Shown: piece after piece, positions 53,246 to 62,759 of the stretch
Position numbering within the stretch: position 1 is the stretch's first letter
Layout of the letters: each line of letters opens with the position of its first letter
NCBI RefSeq assembly: GCF_001279585.1
Contig: NZ_LGEC01000038.1
Location: 53,669-117,668, forward strand
Reading direction: 5' to 3'
Origin: Nocardiopsis sp. NRRL B-16309
GTDB lineage: Bacteria; Actinomycetota; Actinomycetes; Streptosporangiales; Streptosporangiaceae
DNA: 64,000 nt
The notes under the pieces: generated by a model
Seen by the model: the letters and a program-made list of their open reading frames with translations, nothing else
What the model was told of the DNA's origin: nothing
Databases searched by the model: none
Made by a program: the position numbers and the translations under genes

Positions 53246-54928
53246 ATGTCTGGCAGTACCACCACCTCCCGTGCCGACGACACCGCGGGACCCACCCCCC
53301 TGGACCAGCGGGGCGAGTGGACGGCGCTGGGCAAGCACCGCGCCCAGCTGGGCTCGGCCCACCTGCGCGACCTGTTCGCCGACGACCCCGGCCGCGCGGA
53401 CCGGTACACGGTCGAGGTCGGCGACCTGTACGCCGACTACTCCAAGAACCTGGTCACCGACGAGACCCTGCGCCTGCTCACCGAACTCGCCCGGGCCTGC
53501 GGCGTGGCCGAACTGCGCGACGCGATGCTGCGCGGCGACCACATCAACGTCACCGAGGACCGCGCCGTCCTGCACACCGCCCTGCGCGCGCCCCGCACGG
53601 CGGTCGTCACCACGGACGGACACGACGTCGTCCCCGAGGTGCACGCGGTCCTGGACCGGATGGGCGCCTTCGCCGACCAGGTCCGCTCGCGGTCCTGGCT
53701 CGGCCACACCGGCCGCCCGGTGCGGCGGATCGTCAACATCGGCATCGGCGGCTCCGACCTGGGCCCCGCGATGGCCTACGAGGCCCTGCGCCCGTACACC
53801 GACCGCGGCCTGGAGTTCCGGTTCGTCTCCAACGTCGACGGCGGTGACATGCACGAGGCCCTCGTGGACGCCGACCCCGAGACGACCCTGTTCATCGTGG
53901 CCTCCAAGACCTTCACCACGATCGAGACCATCACCAACGCCACGGTCGCCCGCTCCTGGCTGCTGGACGGGCTCGGCGGCGACGAGGCCTCGATCGCCCG
54001 GCACTTCGTGGCGGTGTCCACCAACGCCGACGAGGTCGCCCGCTTCGGCATCGACACGGCCAACATGTTCGGCTTCTGGGACTGGGTGGGCGGCCGCTAC
54101 TCCTACGACTCCGCCATCGGCCTGTCGCTCATGGTCGCGCTGGGCCCCGACCGCTTCCGGGAGATGCTCGCCGGCTTCCACCTGATGGACGAGCACTTCG
54201 CCACCGCGCCGCCCGAGCGCAACCTGCCCTTCCTGCTCGGCCTGCTCGGCGTGTGGTACGGCGGGTTCTTCGACGCCCAGAGCCACGCGGTGCTGCCCTA
54301 CAGCCACCACATGGCGAAGTTCACCGCCTACCTCCAGCAGCTCGACATGGAGTCCAACGGCAAGTCCACCCAGCGCGACGGGCGTCCCGTCACCTGGCAG
54401 ACCGGGCCCGTGGTGTGGGGCACGCCCGGCACCAACGGCCAGCACGCCTACTTCCAGCTGCTGCACCAGGGCACCCGGTTCATCCCGGCCGACCTCATCG
54501 GTTTCGCGCGGCCGGTGCCCGGCCTGCCCGACGCGCTCGTGCCCCAGCACGACCTGCTGATGGCCAACCTGTTCGCGCAGGGGCAGGCACTGGCCTTCGG
54601 CAGGACCGCCGAGGAGGTCGCCGCCGAGGGCGTGCCCGCCGACCTCGTGCCGCACCGCACCTTCGCGGGGAACCGGCCCACCACCACCGTCCTGGCCGAC
54701 CGGCTCACTCCCTCCGTGCTCGGCCAGCTCGTGGCGCTCTACGAGCACAAGGTGTTCGTCCAGGGCGCGGTGTGGAACATCAACTCCTTCGACCAGTGGG
54801 GCGTGCAGCTCGGCAAGGTGCTGGCCAAGCGGGTCGAGCCCGCGCTGACCGAGGGCTCCGACGTACCGGGGCTGGACGCCTCCACCTCCGCCCTGGTCCG
54901 GCGCTACCGCGCCCAGCGCGGACGCTGA
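53246..54928 (+). CDS. pgi: Glucose-6-phosphate isomerase
   Basis: A 560-residue isomerase that interconverts glucose 6-phosphate and fructose 6-phosphate in glycolysis and gluconeogenesis. Motifs: VNIGIGGSDLGPAMA, FVSNVDGGD, ASKTFTTIETITNA, GGRYSYDSAIGL and QLLHQGTRFIPADLIGF. The C-terminal VWNINSFDQWGVQLGKVLA includes the catalytic lysine. Length and motif order are normal. The ATG at 53246 follows GAGGAG. It is followed by a strong hairpin and stands alone. Confidence 0.96.
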   Translation: MSGSTTTSRADDTAGPTPLDQRGEWTALGKHRAQLGSAHLRDLFADDPGRADRYTVEVGDLYADYSKNLVTDETLRLLTELARACGVAELRDAMLRGDHINVTEDRAVLHTALRAPRTAVVTTDGHDVVPEVHAVLDRMGAFADQVRSRSWLGHTGRPVRRIVNIGIGGSDLGPAMAYEALRPYTDRGLEFRFVSNVDGGDMHEALVDADPETTLFIVASKTFTTIETITNATVARSWLLDGLGGDEASIARHFVAVSTNADEVARFGIDTANMFGFWDWVGGRYSYDSAIGLSLMVALGPDRFREMLAGFHLMDEHFATAPPERNLPFLLGLLGVWYGGFFDAQSHAVLPYSHHMAKFTAYLQQLDMESNGKSTQRDGRPVTWQTGPVVWGTPGTNGQHAYFQLLHQGTRFIPADLIGFARPVPGLPDALVPQHDLLMANLFAQGQALAFGRTAEEVAAEGVPADLVPHRTFAGNRPTTTVLADRLTPSVLGQLVALYEHKVFVQGAVWNINSFDQWGVQLGKVLAKRVEPALTEGSDVPGLDASTSALVRRYRAQRGR

Positions 54929-54951
54929 CCCGGGGACCGCGCCCGGCGGGA

Positions 54952-54977
54952 CGGGGCGGCGGGCGACCGCCGCCCCG
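54952..54977 (+). terminator. 11-bp hairpin after pgi
   Basis: CGGGGCGGCGG (54952-54962) and CCGCCGCCCCG (54967-54977) pair perfectly around a GCGA tetraloop, 23 bases after the pgi stop. Confidence 0.85.
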
Positions 54978-55217
54978 GCTGGGAACGCCCGTGCCGGCCC
55001 TACGCGGGCAGGTTGTGCGGGCGCTCGACCCGGCCCCGCTGCCGTTCCGGGGCCGCCGCGGTACGGTCGGCCGGAGCGGTTCGGCTCTTGGGCCCCTGCA
55101 CCCTGGACAGCCCCGAGCAGGCCTGACCAGGCATGGGGACCGGAGCCCCAGCCACCGTGAGCAGCCCGGAGCAGTGCTGGTCGGCAGCCCTCGTGCCCGG
55201 TTAGCCGCAGCACGGGG

Positions 55218-55255
55218 AAAAGCCCTTGCGGATCCCGCCCGGGTCGGATTAGCCT
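55218..55255 (+). promoter_or_regulatory. Candidate WhiB7-type promoter of the ABC-F gene
   Basis: AAAA (55218-55221), TTGCGG (55226-55231), an 18-base spacer and TAGCCT (55250-55255). An A-rich patch just above a TTG-type -35 with a TAGnnT -10 is the form of WhiB7-activated promoters of antibiotic-resistance genes. The regulator assignment is inference. Confidence 0.5.
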
Positions 55256-55261
55256 CGTCGA

Positions 55262-55485
55262 CGACATGCGTAGCTGACATCGAGACCCACCGCCGAGCGC
55301 GCGGAGCTCGCCTTCCGACAGGCTTGAGCGCACACCCCGCTCGGCGCTTCCACGTCCGAACCCGTGGTGCGGTCTCGATGTCGGCGACTCCCGTCGTCCT
55401 CCGGACCCGCCGCCGCGTGCGTCCGGGCGCATCGAGGCCCACCTCAGACGAAGGGTGGTTCCCTCTCTTGACTTTCCACACGACC
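55262..55485 (+). promoter_or_regulatory. Structured leader with a three-codon upstream ORF (attenuator)
   Basis: Just after the predicted transcription start is ATG-CGT-AGC-TGA (55266-55277, Met-Arg-Ser). Its stop overlaps the left arm of a perfect 12-bp inverted repeat (55276-55287 with 55371-55382), which encloses a second 9-bp stem (55291-55299 with 55338-55346). The left arm's CATCGAGACCCACC recurs as CATCGAGGCCCACC (55430-55443), so the right arm can pair with either copy. A short CCACC/GGTGG hairpin and a T/C-rich run follow. This fits ribosome-mediated attenuation. Confidence 0.7.
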
Positions 55486-57138
55486 ATGCCGACCACGGCA
55501 CACGGCTCTCCGCTGCTCAGCGCGCGCGACCTGGCCAAGGCCTACGGCACCCGCGTGGTCCTCGACGGTGTCGGCCTGGACGCCGCGCCAGGCCAGCGGA
55601 TCGGCCTCGTGGGGGAGAACGGCTCCGGCAAGTCCACCCTGTTGCGCCTGCTGGGCGGTCAGGAGGAGCCCGACGCGGGAAGCGTCGTCCGGCCGCCGGA
55701 CACCGGCTTCCTGCGGCAGGAGCTGCCGCACGCCCCCGGGGCCACGCTGGGGGAGGTCATCGGCGAGGCGCTCGCGCCCAGCCGCGAGGTGGAGCGGCGC
55801 CTGACCGCGGGCGCCGCGGCCCTGGACGCGTCGCCCGAGGACCCCGGGGTGCTCGCCGCCTACGGCGAGGTCCTCGGCGAGGCCGAGCGCCTCGACGTGT
55901 GGGACGCCGGGCGCAGGGCCGAGATGGTGGTGGCCGGGCTGGGCCTGGACGGGGTCGGCGCCGACCGTCCCGTGGGCAGGATGTCCGGCGGGCAGCGCGC
56001 CCGACTGGCCCTGGCGGCCCTGCTCATCGGCCGCCCGCGCGCCCTGCTCCTGGACGAGCCCACCAACCACCTGGACGACCGCGCGCTGGAGTTCCTGGAG
56101 GGGTACCTGCGCGCGCTTCCGGGACTGGTGGTGCTGGCGAGCCACGACCGGGTGTTCCTCGACGCCGTCTGCACCGGCCTGGTCGACCTCGACCCTGCCG
56201 TGGACGGGCCGGTCACCTACGGCGGGGCCTACTCCTTCCACCTGCGCGAGAAGCGTCTGGAGCGTGCTCGCTGGGAGCAGCGCCACCGCGAGGAGCAGGA
56301 CGCCATCCAGTCGCTGCGCGAGGCCGTGCGGGGGACCGCCCGGCAGGTCGCGCACGGGCGGGCGCCACGTGACAACGCGAAGATGGCCTACGACTACAAG
56401 GGAGGCCGCGTGGACAAGCAGGTCTCGCGCCGGGTGCGCGACGCCCGGGCGAGGCTGGAGGAGCTGGAACGCGACCAGGTGCGCAGGCCGCCGCGTCCCC
56501 TCTCGTTCACCGCGCCGCTCACGGGCGACAGTTGCCAGGAGGGCGGGAGCGCGGTCTCGGTCCGCGACCTCGTGGTGCCCGGGCGCCTGTGGGTCGACCA
56601 CCTGGACGTGCCGGGGGACGGGCGGCTGCTGGTCACCGGACCCAACGGCGCGGGCAAGTCCACGCTCCTGTACGCGATGGGGCACCGGCTGCGGCCGGCG
56701 TCGGGACGGGTGGCCTGGCGGCGCGGGGCCACGGTGGCGCTCCTGGAACAGGACGTGGTGTTCCCCGACCCCGAGCGCACGGCGCGCGAGCTGTACGAGG
56801 GCCTCAACGGCTCGGTACCGGGGGCGCCGAAGCTGAACTCGCTCGGTCTGGTCGCGCCGCGCGACCTCGACCGGCCGGTGGGCGTGCTCAGCGTGGGACA
56901 GCGCCGGCGCCTGGCGCTGGCGATGCTCGTGGGCAGGGCACCGGACGTGCTGCTGCTGGACGAGCCCACCAACCACCTCTCCCTGGCCCTGGCCGAGGAA
57001 CTGGAGGAGGCGCTGGGCACCGCGCCCGGCGCGGTGGTGGTCGCCTCGCACGACCGCTGGCTGCGCCGCCGGTGGTCGTGGGCGGAGCTGCGCCTCGAAC
57101 AGGGCCGCCCCGTCGCCCGAAAGGAATCTACAACGTAA
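55486..57138 (+). CDS. ABC-F family ATPase (probable ribosome protection)
   Basis: A 550-residue protein with two ABC domains and no membrane part. First: VGENGSGKSTLLRLLGG, signature MSGGQRARLALAALL, Walker B ALLLDEPTNHLDD, then SHDRVF. Second: TGPNGAGKSTLLYAMG, LSVGQRRRLALAML, VLLLDEPTNHLSLA, SHDRWLRR. The basic linker (about 255-340, with RDNAKMAYDYKGGRVDKQ) is typical of actinobacterial antibiotic-resistance ABC-F proteins, which remove drugs from the ribosome. The second signature begins LSVGQ, not LSGGQ. Start at ATG 55486; TTG at 55469 is an alternative. Confidence 0.9.
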   Translation: MPTTAHGSPLLSARDLAKAYGTRVVLDGVGLDAAPGQRIGLVGENGSGKSTLLRLLGGQEEPDAGSVVRPPDTGFLRQELPHAPGATLGEVIGEALAPSREVERRLTAGAAALDASPEDPGVLAAYGEVLGEAERLDVWDAGRRAEMVVAGLGLDGVGADRPVGRMSGGQRARLALAALLIGRPRALLLDEPTNHLDDRALEFLEGYLRALPGLVVLASHDRVFLDAVCTGLVDLDPAVDGPVTYGGAYSFHLREKRLERARWEQRHREEQDAIQSLREAVRGTARQVAHGRAPRDNAKMAYDYKGGRVDKQVSRRVRDARARLEELERDQVRRPPRPLSFTAPLTGDSCQEGGSAVSVRDLVVPGRLWVDHLDVPGDGRLLVTGPNGAGKSTLLYAMGHRLRPASGRVAWRRGATVALLEQDVVFPDPERTARELYEGLNGSVPGAPKLNSLGLVAPRDLDRPVGVLSVGQRRRLALAMLVGRAPDVLLLDEPTNHLSLALAEELEEALGTAPGAVVVASHDRWLRRRWSWAELRLEQGRPVARKESTT

Positions 57139-57308
57139 AGGTGGCCCTTCCGGCGGGTCCGCCCAGACCCCGGGGTCGGGGGCGTTCGCCGCCTCCGCGC
57201 CCGGGTGCGTCGGGGCTTCCGGCGCGGACGCTGGAAACCCTCGTACGCCTCATGTCATCTTTGCGTAGTCGAACACTCACGCATGGCGACGATGGGGGTC
57301 CCTGGTTC

Positions 57309-58334
57309 ATGACCGCGCCGATGGACGTGCCGGAGTCGTCCCAGCACGCCGAGCCGGAGGCGGTGGCCGCGGGAGCCAAGGGCGCCGCGAGCCGCTCCCT
57401 CCGCCAGATCGCCTGGCAGCGCTTCCGCCGGGACCGGGCCGGTATGGCCGGCGGCATCGTCGTCATCCTGCTCATCCTGGTCGCGCTGCTGGCCCCCCTG
57501 CTCACGGCCTGGCTGGGCCAGCCGCCCAACCAGTTCAACCAGGAGCTCATCGACCCCCTCACCGGCGGGGTCCTGCGCGACCCCGACGACCCGGCCCAGG
57601 GACTCGACCCCTGGGGCGGCATGAGCGCGGAACACCTCCTGGGCGTCGAACCCGTCAACGGCCGCGACCTGTTCAGCCGCATCGTCTACGGCGCCCGCAC
57701 CTCGCTGCTCGTGGCCACCGTCGCCACGGTGATCTGCGTGGTCATCGGTACCGTCCTGGGCATCGTCGCCGGGTACTTCGGCGGCTGGGTCGACACCGTC
57801 ATCAGCCGGGCCATGGACATCTTCCTGGCCTTCCCGCTGCTGCTCTTCGCCATCGCGCTCGTGGGCGTCATCCCCGACGGCGCGTTCGGACTGACCGGCA
57901 ACGGGCTGCGCATCGGTGTCCTGGTGTTCATCATCGGGTTCTTCAACTGGCCCTACATCGGCCGCATCGTGCGGGGCCAGACCCTCACCCTCAAGGAGCG
58001 CGAGTTCGTCGAGGCCTCGCGCAGCCTGGGCGCGGGCAGCGCCCACATCGTCTTCCGCGAGATCCTGCCCAACCTCGTCACGCCGATCCTGGTCTACTCC
58101 ACGCTGCTCATCCCCACGAACATCCTGTTCGAGGCCGCGCTGAGCTTCCTGGGGGTGGGCATCAACCCGCCCACGGCCACCTGGGGCGGCATGCTGGAGG
58201 GCGCGCTGCGCTTCTACACCACCTCGCCGCACTTCGTCATCGTGCCGGGCCTGGCCATCTTCGTCACCGTGCTGGCCTTCAACCTCTTCGGCGACGGCCT
58301 GCGCGACGCGTTCGACCCCCGCTCCTCGGACTGA
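57309..58334 (+). CDS. dppC: Peptide/nickel-type ABC transporter permease (DppC-like)
   Basis: A 341-residue permease. An N-terminal cytoplasmic region with SLRQIAWQRFRRDRAGMAGG precedes the first helix; DPWGGMSAEHLLGVEPVNGRDLFSRIVYGARTSL is the usual periplasmic part, and EASRSLGAGSAHIVFREILPNL is the EAA loop that contacts the ATPase. Together with DppB it forms the channel for oligopeptides, dipeptides or nickel-type ligands. It is encoded before the binding protein, an unusual order. Start at the ATG at 57309, chosen because earlier ATGs give unlike sequence. Confidence 0.92.
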   Translation: MTAPMDVPESSQHAEPEAVAAGAKGAASRSLRQIAWQRFRRDRAGMAGGIVVILLILVALLAPLLTAWLGQPPNQFNQELIDPLTGGVLRDPDDPAQGLDPWGGMSAEHLLGVEPVNGRDLFSRIVYGARTSLLVATVATVICVVIGTVLGIVAGYFGGWVDTVISRAMDIFLAFPLLLFAIALVGVIPDGAFGLTGNGLRIGVLVFIIGFFNWPYIGRIVRGQTLTLKEREFVEASRSLGAGSAHIVFREILPNLVTPILVYSTLLIPTNILFEAALSFLGVGINPPTATWGGMLEGALRFYTTSPHFVIVPGLAIFVTVLAFNLFGDGLRDAFDPRSSD

Positions 58335-58445
58335 CCCCGCTCCTCGGACTGACCGGTCCCGAACGGCCGCGCGCGGTCCCGAACGACCCTTCCCGGCCCC
58401 GGGGCGTGCGCCGCACGGCTCCGACACCGAACCCGATCAGGAGGC

Positions 58446-60251
58446 ATGGTGAGTACCCATCACTTCACACGCGCGGGGCGTCTTCCGCGCACACGCGCAC
58501 GCGCGGTCGCGGCCACCGCGGCCGGAGCGGCGGCGGTCCTGCTGCTGGCCGCCTGCGGAGGGGACGGGGGCGGCGGGGGAGGGGCGACCGACGCGGAGTT
58601 CAACGAGGGCGAGAACAGCATCGTCAACCCCTCGGACCAGGCGGGCGGGACCCTGCGCTACGCCATCTCGGCGGACTTCGACTCACCCGACCCGGGCAAC
58701 ACCTACTACGCGTTCAGCTGGAACTTCTCCCGGTACTACGCCCGCACCCTGCTGACCTACGTCGAGGAGCCGGGCGAGGGCGGGACCGAACTCCAACCGG
58801 ACCTGGCCGAGGAGATGCCCGAGCCCAACGAGGACGCCACCGAGTGGACGGTCCGGATCAAGGAGGGCCTCACCTACGAGGACGGCGACCCGATCACCGC
58901 CCAGGACATCAAGTACGCGATCGCGCGCAGCAACTTCGGTGACCAGGCCCTGCCCAACGGGCCCAAGTACTTCCAGGCGCTGCTGGCCGACAGCGAGGAC
59001 TACGAGGGTCCCTACACCGACGTCGCCGACCCGCTGGAGGGCTTCGGCGGGATCGAGACGCCCGACGACCACACGCTGGTCTTCCACCTCAACAAGAGCT
59101 TCGCGGAGTTCCCCTTCGTGCTCATCCAGCCGCAGACGGCGCCGGTGCCCCCGGACGCCGACCGGGGTGAGCAGTACCAGAGCCAGGTGGTCTCCTCGGG
59201 GCCCTACAAGTACGAGGGCGAGTACCGGCCCGGGGTGTCGCTGAACCTGGTGCGCAACGACGAGTGGGACCCGGAGACCGACCCCACCCGCGAGGCGCTG
59301 CCTGACCGCATCGAGGTGCAGATCGGGGTCGACCAGAACGAGATCGACCAGCGGCTGGTCAACGGCGAACTCGACGTCGACCTGGCCGGTTCGGGCGTGG
59401 GTCCGGCGATGAAGGGCACGCTGATCTCCGACGAGGAGCACAAGCGCAGCGTCGACAACCCGCAGACCAACACCCTGCGCTACGTCAACGTCAACACGGT
59501 CGTGGAACCGCTCGACGACCTCGCGTGCCGCCAGGCGGTCATGTACGCGGCCAACCGCGACTCGCTCCAGCGGGCCTGGGGCGGGGACACCGGCGGTGAC
59601 GTCGCCACGCAGATCATGCCGGCGGCGCTGCCCGGCGCGGATCCGGACCTGAACCCGTACCCGTCAGAGGACGGTGAGGGCGACCTGGACATGGCCCGCC
59701 AGAAGCTGGAGGAGTGCGGGGAGCCGGACGGGTTCACCACCTCGATCGGCGCCCGCGCGGACCGTCCCTCGGACGTCAGTACGGCCGAGGCGCTGCAGGC
59801 TGCGCTGGCCCGGGTGGGCATCGACACGGAGATCAAGCAGTACCCGTCGGACACCTACACCAACACCCAGGCGGGGTCGCCGGACTTCGTGCACGAGAAC
59901 GACCTGGGGCTGACCGTGTACGGGTGGGCGCCGGACTGGGCCAGCGGGTACGGGTTCATGAGCAAGATCCTGGACGGCGACGCGATCCAGAGCGCGGGCA
60001 ACGCCAACATCTCCGAGCTCGACGACCCGCAGATCAACGAGTGGTTCGACGAGGTCGTCACCGTGGACGACCAGGCCGAGCGCGCGGACATCTACCGCCA
60101 GATCGACGAGAGGGCCATGGAGCAGGCGGCGATCCTTCCGGCCGTGTTCGAGCGGACGGTGCTGTACCGGCCCTCGACCCTGACCAACGTGTACTACCAC
60201 GCGGGTTACTCCATGTACGACTACATGTCGCTGGGAACGACCCGGGAGTAG
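58446..60251 (+). CDS. Extracellular solute-binding lipoprotein, family 5
   Basis: A 601-residue peptide-binding lipoprotein. The signal has lipobox LLLAAC (Cys37), followed by a Gly-rich linker. GGTLRYAISADFDSPDPGN opens the binding domain; WTVRIKEGLTYEDGDPITAQDIKYAIARS is the family 5 signature, and LACRQAVMYAANRDSL and YGWAPDWASGYGF follow. It delivers the substrate to DppB/DppC. The ATG at 58446 lies behind AGGAGG. A long hairpin after the stop separates it from the convergent kinase. Confidence 0.95.
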   Translation: MVSTHHFTRAGRLPRTRARAVAATAAGAAAVLLLAACGGDGGGGGGATDAEFNEGENSIVNPSDQAGGTLRYAISADFDSPDPGNTYYAFSWNFSRYYARTLLTYVEEPGEGGTELQPDLAEEMPEPNEDATEWTVRIKEGLTYEDGDPITAQDIKYAIARSNFGDQALPNGPKYFQALLADSEDYEGPYTDVADPLEGFGGIETPDDHTLVFHLNKSFAEFPFVLIQPQTAPVPPDADRGEQYQSQVVSSGPYKYEGEYRPGVSLNLVRNDEWDPETDPTREALPDRIEVQIGVDQNEIDQRLVNGELDVDLAGSGVGPAMKGTLISDEEHKRSVDNPQTNTLRYVNVNTVVEPLDDLACRQAVMYAANRDSLQRAWGGDTGGDVATQIMPAALPGADPDLNPYPSEDGEGDLDMARQKLEECGEPDGFTTSIGARADRPSDVSTAEALQAALARVGIDTEIKQYPSDTYTNTQAGSPDFVHENDLGLTVYGWAPDWASGYGFMSKILDGDAIQSAGNANISELDDPQINEWFDEVVTVDDQAERADIYRQIDERAMEQAAILPAVFERTVLYRPSTLTNVYYHAGYSMYDYMSLGTTRE

Positions 60252-60257
60252 GAGGCG

Positions 60258-60310
60258 GCGGGCCGGTGGCCGTCCCCCGCCCCGCGGGGAGCGGGCGGAC
60301 ACCGGCCCGC
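60258..60310. terminator. Hairpin between convergent binding-protein and kinase genes
   Basis: GCGGGCCGGTG (60258-60268) pairs perfectly with CACCGGCCCGC (60300-60310), with an inner CCCGC/GCGGG stem. It can serve both genes. Confidence 0.8.
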
Positions 60311-60351
60311 GGTGGCTTCCGCGGGAGCGGATCCGCCGTCGCGGCGCGGGA

Positions 60352-62532
60352 TCAGTCGAGGCTCCACAGGCGGACGGTGCCGTCGTCGGCGGTGGCGGCG
60401 GAGGTGCCGTCCTGGTCGGAGTGCACCGCGGCCACGTAGCCCTCCATGTCGACCGTGGAGACCTCCTCGCCGGTGGCGGTGTCCCATACCCGGGTCGTGC
60501 CGTCGTCGCCGCCGGTGAACAGGGTGGTTCCGTCGTGGCCGAAGGCGATGGACCGGATCCGGCCGGTGTGCCCTTCGAGGGAGGCGATCTCGTCGCCGCT
60601 CCCGGTGTCCCAGAGGTGGCCGGACAGGTCCAGGCTTCCCGCGGCGACGGTGCCGCCGTCCGGGCTGAAGGCGATGTCCAGGGGCGAGCCGATGGACCCC
60701 TCCAGGGTGGCGGTGGGTTCGCCCTCCCGCGGGTCCCACAGCCGTACGGTTCCGTCGTCGCCGCCGGAAGCCACGACCGAACCGTCGGCGTTGAAGGCCA
60801 CGGCCCGGATCCAGTCGGTGTGCCCCTCCATCGAGGCCGTCTCGTCGCCGTCCTCGACGTCCCACAGGCGGACGGTGCGGTCGTCGCCGCCGGTGGCCAG
60901 TGTGGTGCCGTTCGGATGGAAGTCCACCGAGCGCACCCAGTCGGTGTGTCCTTCGAGGGTGGCGGTGGATTCACCGCTCTCGATGTCCCAGATCCGAGCC
61001 GTGCGGTCGTCGCCGCCGGTGGCGAGCAGGGTGCCGTCGGAGTTGAAGTCGACCGACCGGATCCAGTCGGTGTGTCCTTCGAGGGTGGCGATCTCGTCGC
61101 CGCTGCCGACGTCCCACACCCGGGCCGTGCCGTCGGTCCCGCCGGTGGCCAGCCGGGTGCCGTCCGGGCTGATCGCCACGGCCTCGATCGAGGAGCCGTG
61201 GTCGAAGGTGCCCAGCGCCGAGGACGTGTCCGGTGCCGCGAGCGTGTCCGACTCCTGGCCGGAGTCGGGGCCGGTGCCGTCCGACTCGTCCGGGGAGGAC
61301 AGCCACACGAACCCCGCGACGACGAGGATCCCGACGGTCGCCACGGCGACGAAGCCCACGATCCACTGGCCCACGGCACGCCCGGTCGTGGCCGGCCGCC
61401 GGACGGGCGCGGGAGCTGGGGTGGGAGGCGGCGCCACGGGACGGGGCCGTGGTGACGGCTGCGCCGCGAACCCCGCCGTCCTGGGCGGTGGGCCCTGCGG
61501 TGGGCCCTGCGGCGGTCCCTGCGGCGGGCGCCACTGGACCGGCGGGTCCGAGGCAGGTGAGTGCGGCGGGCGGGAGTCCGGCGAGTGGGGAAACCGGGGG
61601 TCGGAGCCCGGCGGGCGGGAGCCCTGGGCGTGGGAGGCCGGGGGATCGGAGAACGGCGGCGCGGAGGGCCCGGACGGGGGCCCCGACGGGTCGGCGGCGG
61701 CCAGGTGGGGCGGCGGCCAGGCGCCCTGGAGGTCGAGTGCCTCGAACCGGCCGAGGATCTGCTCGGGGGTGGGGCGCAGAGCGGGATCGTGCAGCCAGCA
61801 GTCGGCGATGAGCGCGCGCACGTCCGCGGCCATGTCACCGGGGTCCGGCGCGGGGCCGATGATACGGAGCAGCGTCTCGGCCATGGTGCCCCGCGAGAAG
61901 GGGTTCGTCCCGGTGGCCGCGTAGGCGAGCACGGTCCCCAGGGAGAACACGTCCGACGGCGGGTCCACGTGCGACCCGTCGGTCTGCTCCGGCGACATGT
62001 AGGGCAGCGTGCCGAACACCGCGCCCTGCGCGGTCACACTGCTGGCGTCCAGCGGGCGGGCGATGCCGAAGTCGATGATGCGGGGACCGTCGTGGGTCAG
62101 GATGATGTTGCCCGGTTTGAGGTCGCGGTGGACCAGCCCGCAGGCGTGCACCGCCCTGAGCCCCTCGGCCAGGCCGGCCGCCAGGACGTGCAGTGCGGGC
62201 GGGGCGATCGGCCCGTGGTCGCGCACGGCCTCGTCCAGCGTGGGGCCGGGGATGTGCGCGGTGGCGATCCACGGCGGGTCGGCGTCGGGGTCGGCGTCCA
62301 CCACCTGCGCGGTGTGGAAGCCGCCGACGCGGCGGGCGATCTCGGCCTCACGCGCGAACCGGGTGCGGAACTCCAGGTCGTCGGCGTGCTCGGAGCGGAT
62401 GACCTTGATGACGACCTGGCGGCCGGACGGCGTGCGGGCGAGGTAGACCTTGCCCATGCCTCCCGAGCCGAGGCGCGCGGTCAGCCGGTAGCCGCCGACC
62501 CTGGGCGGATCGGAGGGGTGCAGGGGTTCCAC
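60352..62532 (-). CDS. Ser/Thr protein kinase with WD40 propeller
   Basis: A 726-residue membrane kinase. Kinase domain about 15-275: GSGGMGKVYLAR, lysine K43, catalytic HRDLKPGN (135-142), DFG at 154-156 and SPEQTDG. A Pro/Ser-rich linker leads to one membrane helix (VGFVAVATVGILVVAGFVW) and an extracytoplasmic domain with seven WD40 repeats (WD-type ends such as TARVWDVGSGD, TVRLWDVEDGD), enough for one beta-propeller. It should sense something outside and phosphorylate cytoplasmic proteins. It lies antisense inside the peptide-transporter gene set, between the binding-protein and dppB genes, and diverges from dppB. Confidence 0.93.
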   Translation of the reverse strand: MEPLHPSDPPRVGGYRLTARLGSGGMGKVYLARTPSGRQVVIKVIRSEHADDLEFRTRFAREAEIARRVGGFHTAQVVDADPDADPPWIATAHIPGPTLDEAVRDHGPIAPPALHVLAAGLAEGLRAVHACGLVHRDLKPGNIILTHDGPRIIDFGIARPLDASSVTAQGAVFGTLPYMSPEQTDGSHVDPPSDVFSLGTVLAYAATGTNPFSRGTMAETLLRIIGPAPDPGDMAADVRALIADCWLHDPALRPTPEQILGRFEALDLQGAWPPPHLAAADPSGPPSGPSAPPFSDPPASHAQGSRPPGSDPRFPHSPDSRPPHSPASDPPVQWRPPQGPPQGPPQGPPPRTAGFAAQPSPRPRPVAPPPTPAPAPVRRPATTGRAVGQWIVGFVAVATVGILVVAGFVWLSSPDESDGTGPDSGQESDTLAAPDTSSALGTFDHGSSIEAVAISPDGTRLATGGTDGTARVWDVGSGDEIATLEGHTDWIRSVDFNSDGTLLATGGDDRTARIWDIESGESTATLEGHTDWVRSVDFHPNGTTLATGGDDRTVRLWDVEDGDETASMEGHTDWIRAVAFNADGSVVASGGDDGTVRLWDPREGEPTATLEGSIGSPLDIAFSPDGGTVAAGSLDLSGHLWDTGSGDEIASLEGHTGRIRSIAFGHDGTTLFTGGDDGTTRVWDTATGEEVSTVDMEGYVAAVHSDQDGTSAATADDGTVRLWSLD

Positions 62533-62759
62533 AGCGTCAGCCTTCTACCCGGGGGCGTGGTGTGCGGGTCGTTGGTCTCGACTGACCGAATTATGCCATT
62601 TGGAACCGACCGTGTGGACCTCGGTGCCCGCGCCGGGGCACACGCCGGACGGGATGAGCGTGATCGATTGATCGCGTTGGGTTACCTTTTGCCTACAGGT
62701 GGAACCGGTCCGCCGATCGGCCCCCGACACCAGGGCACCCCCGTCGACAGGAAGACGCC

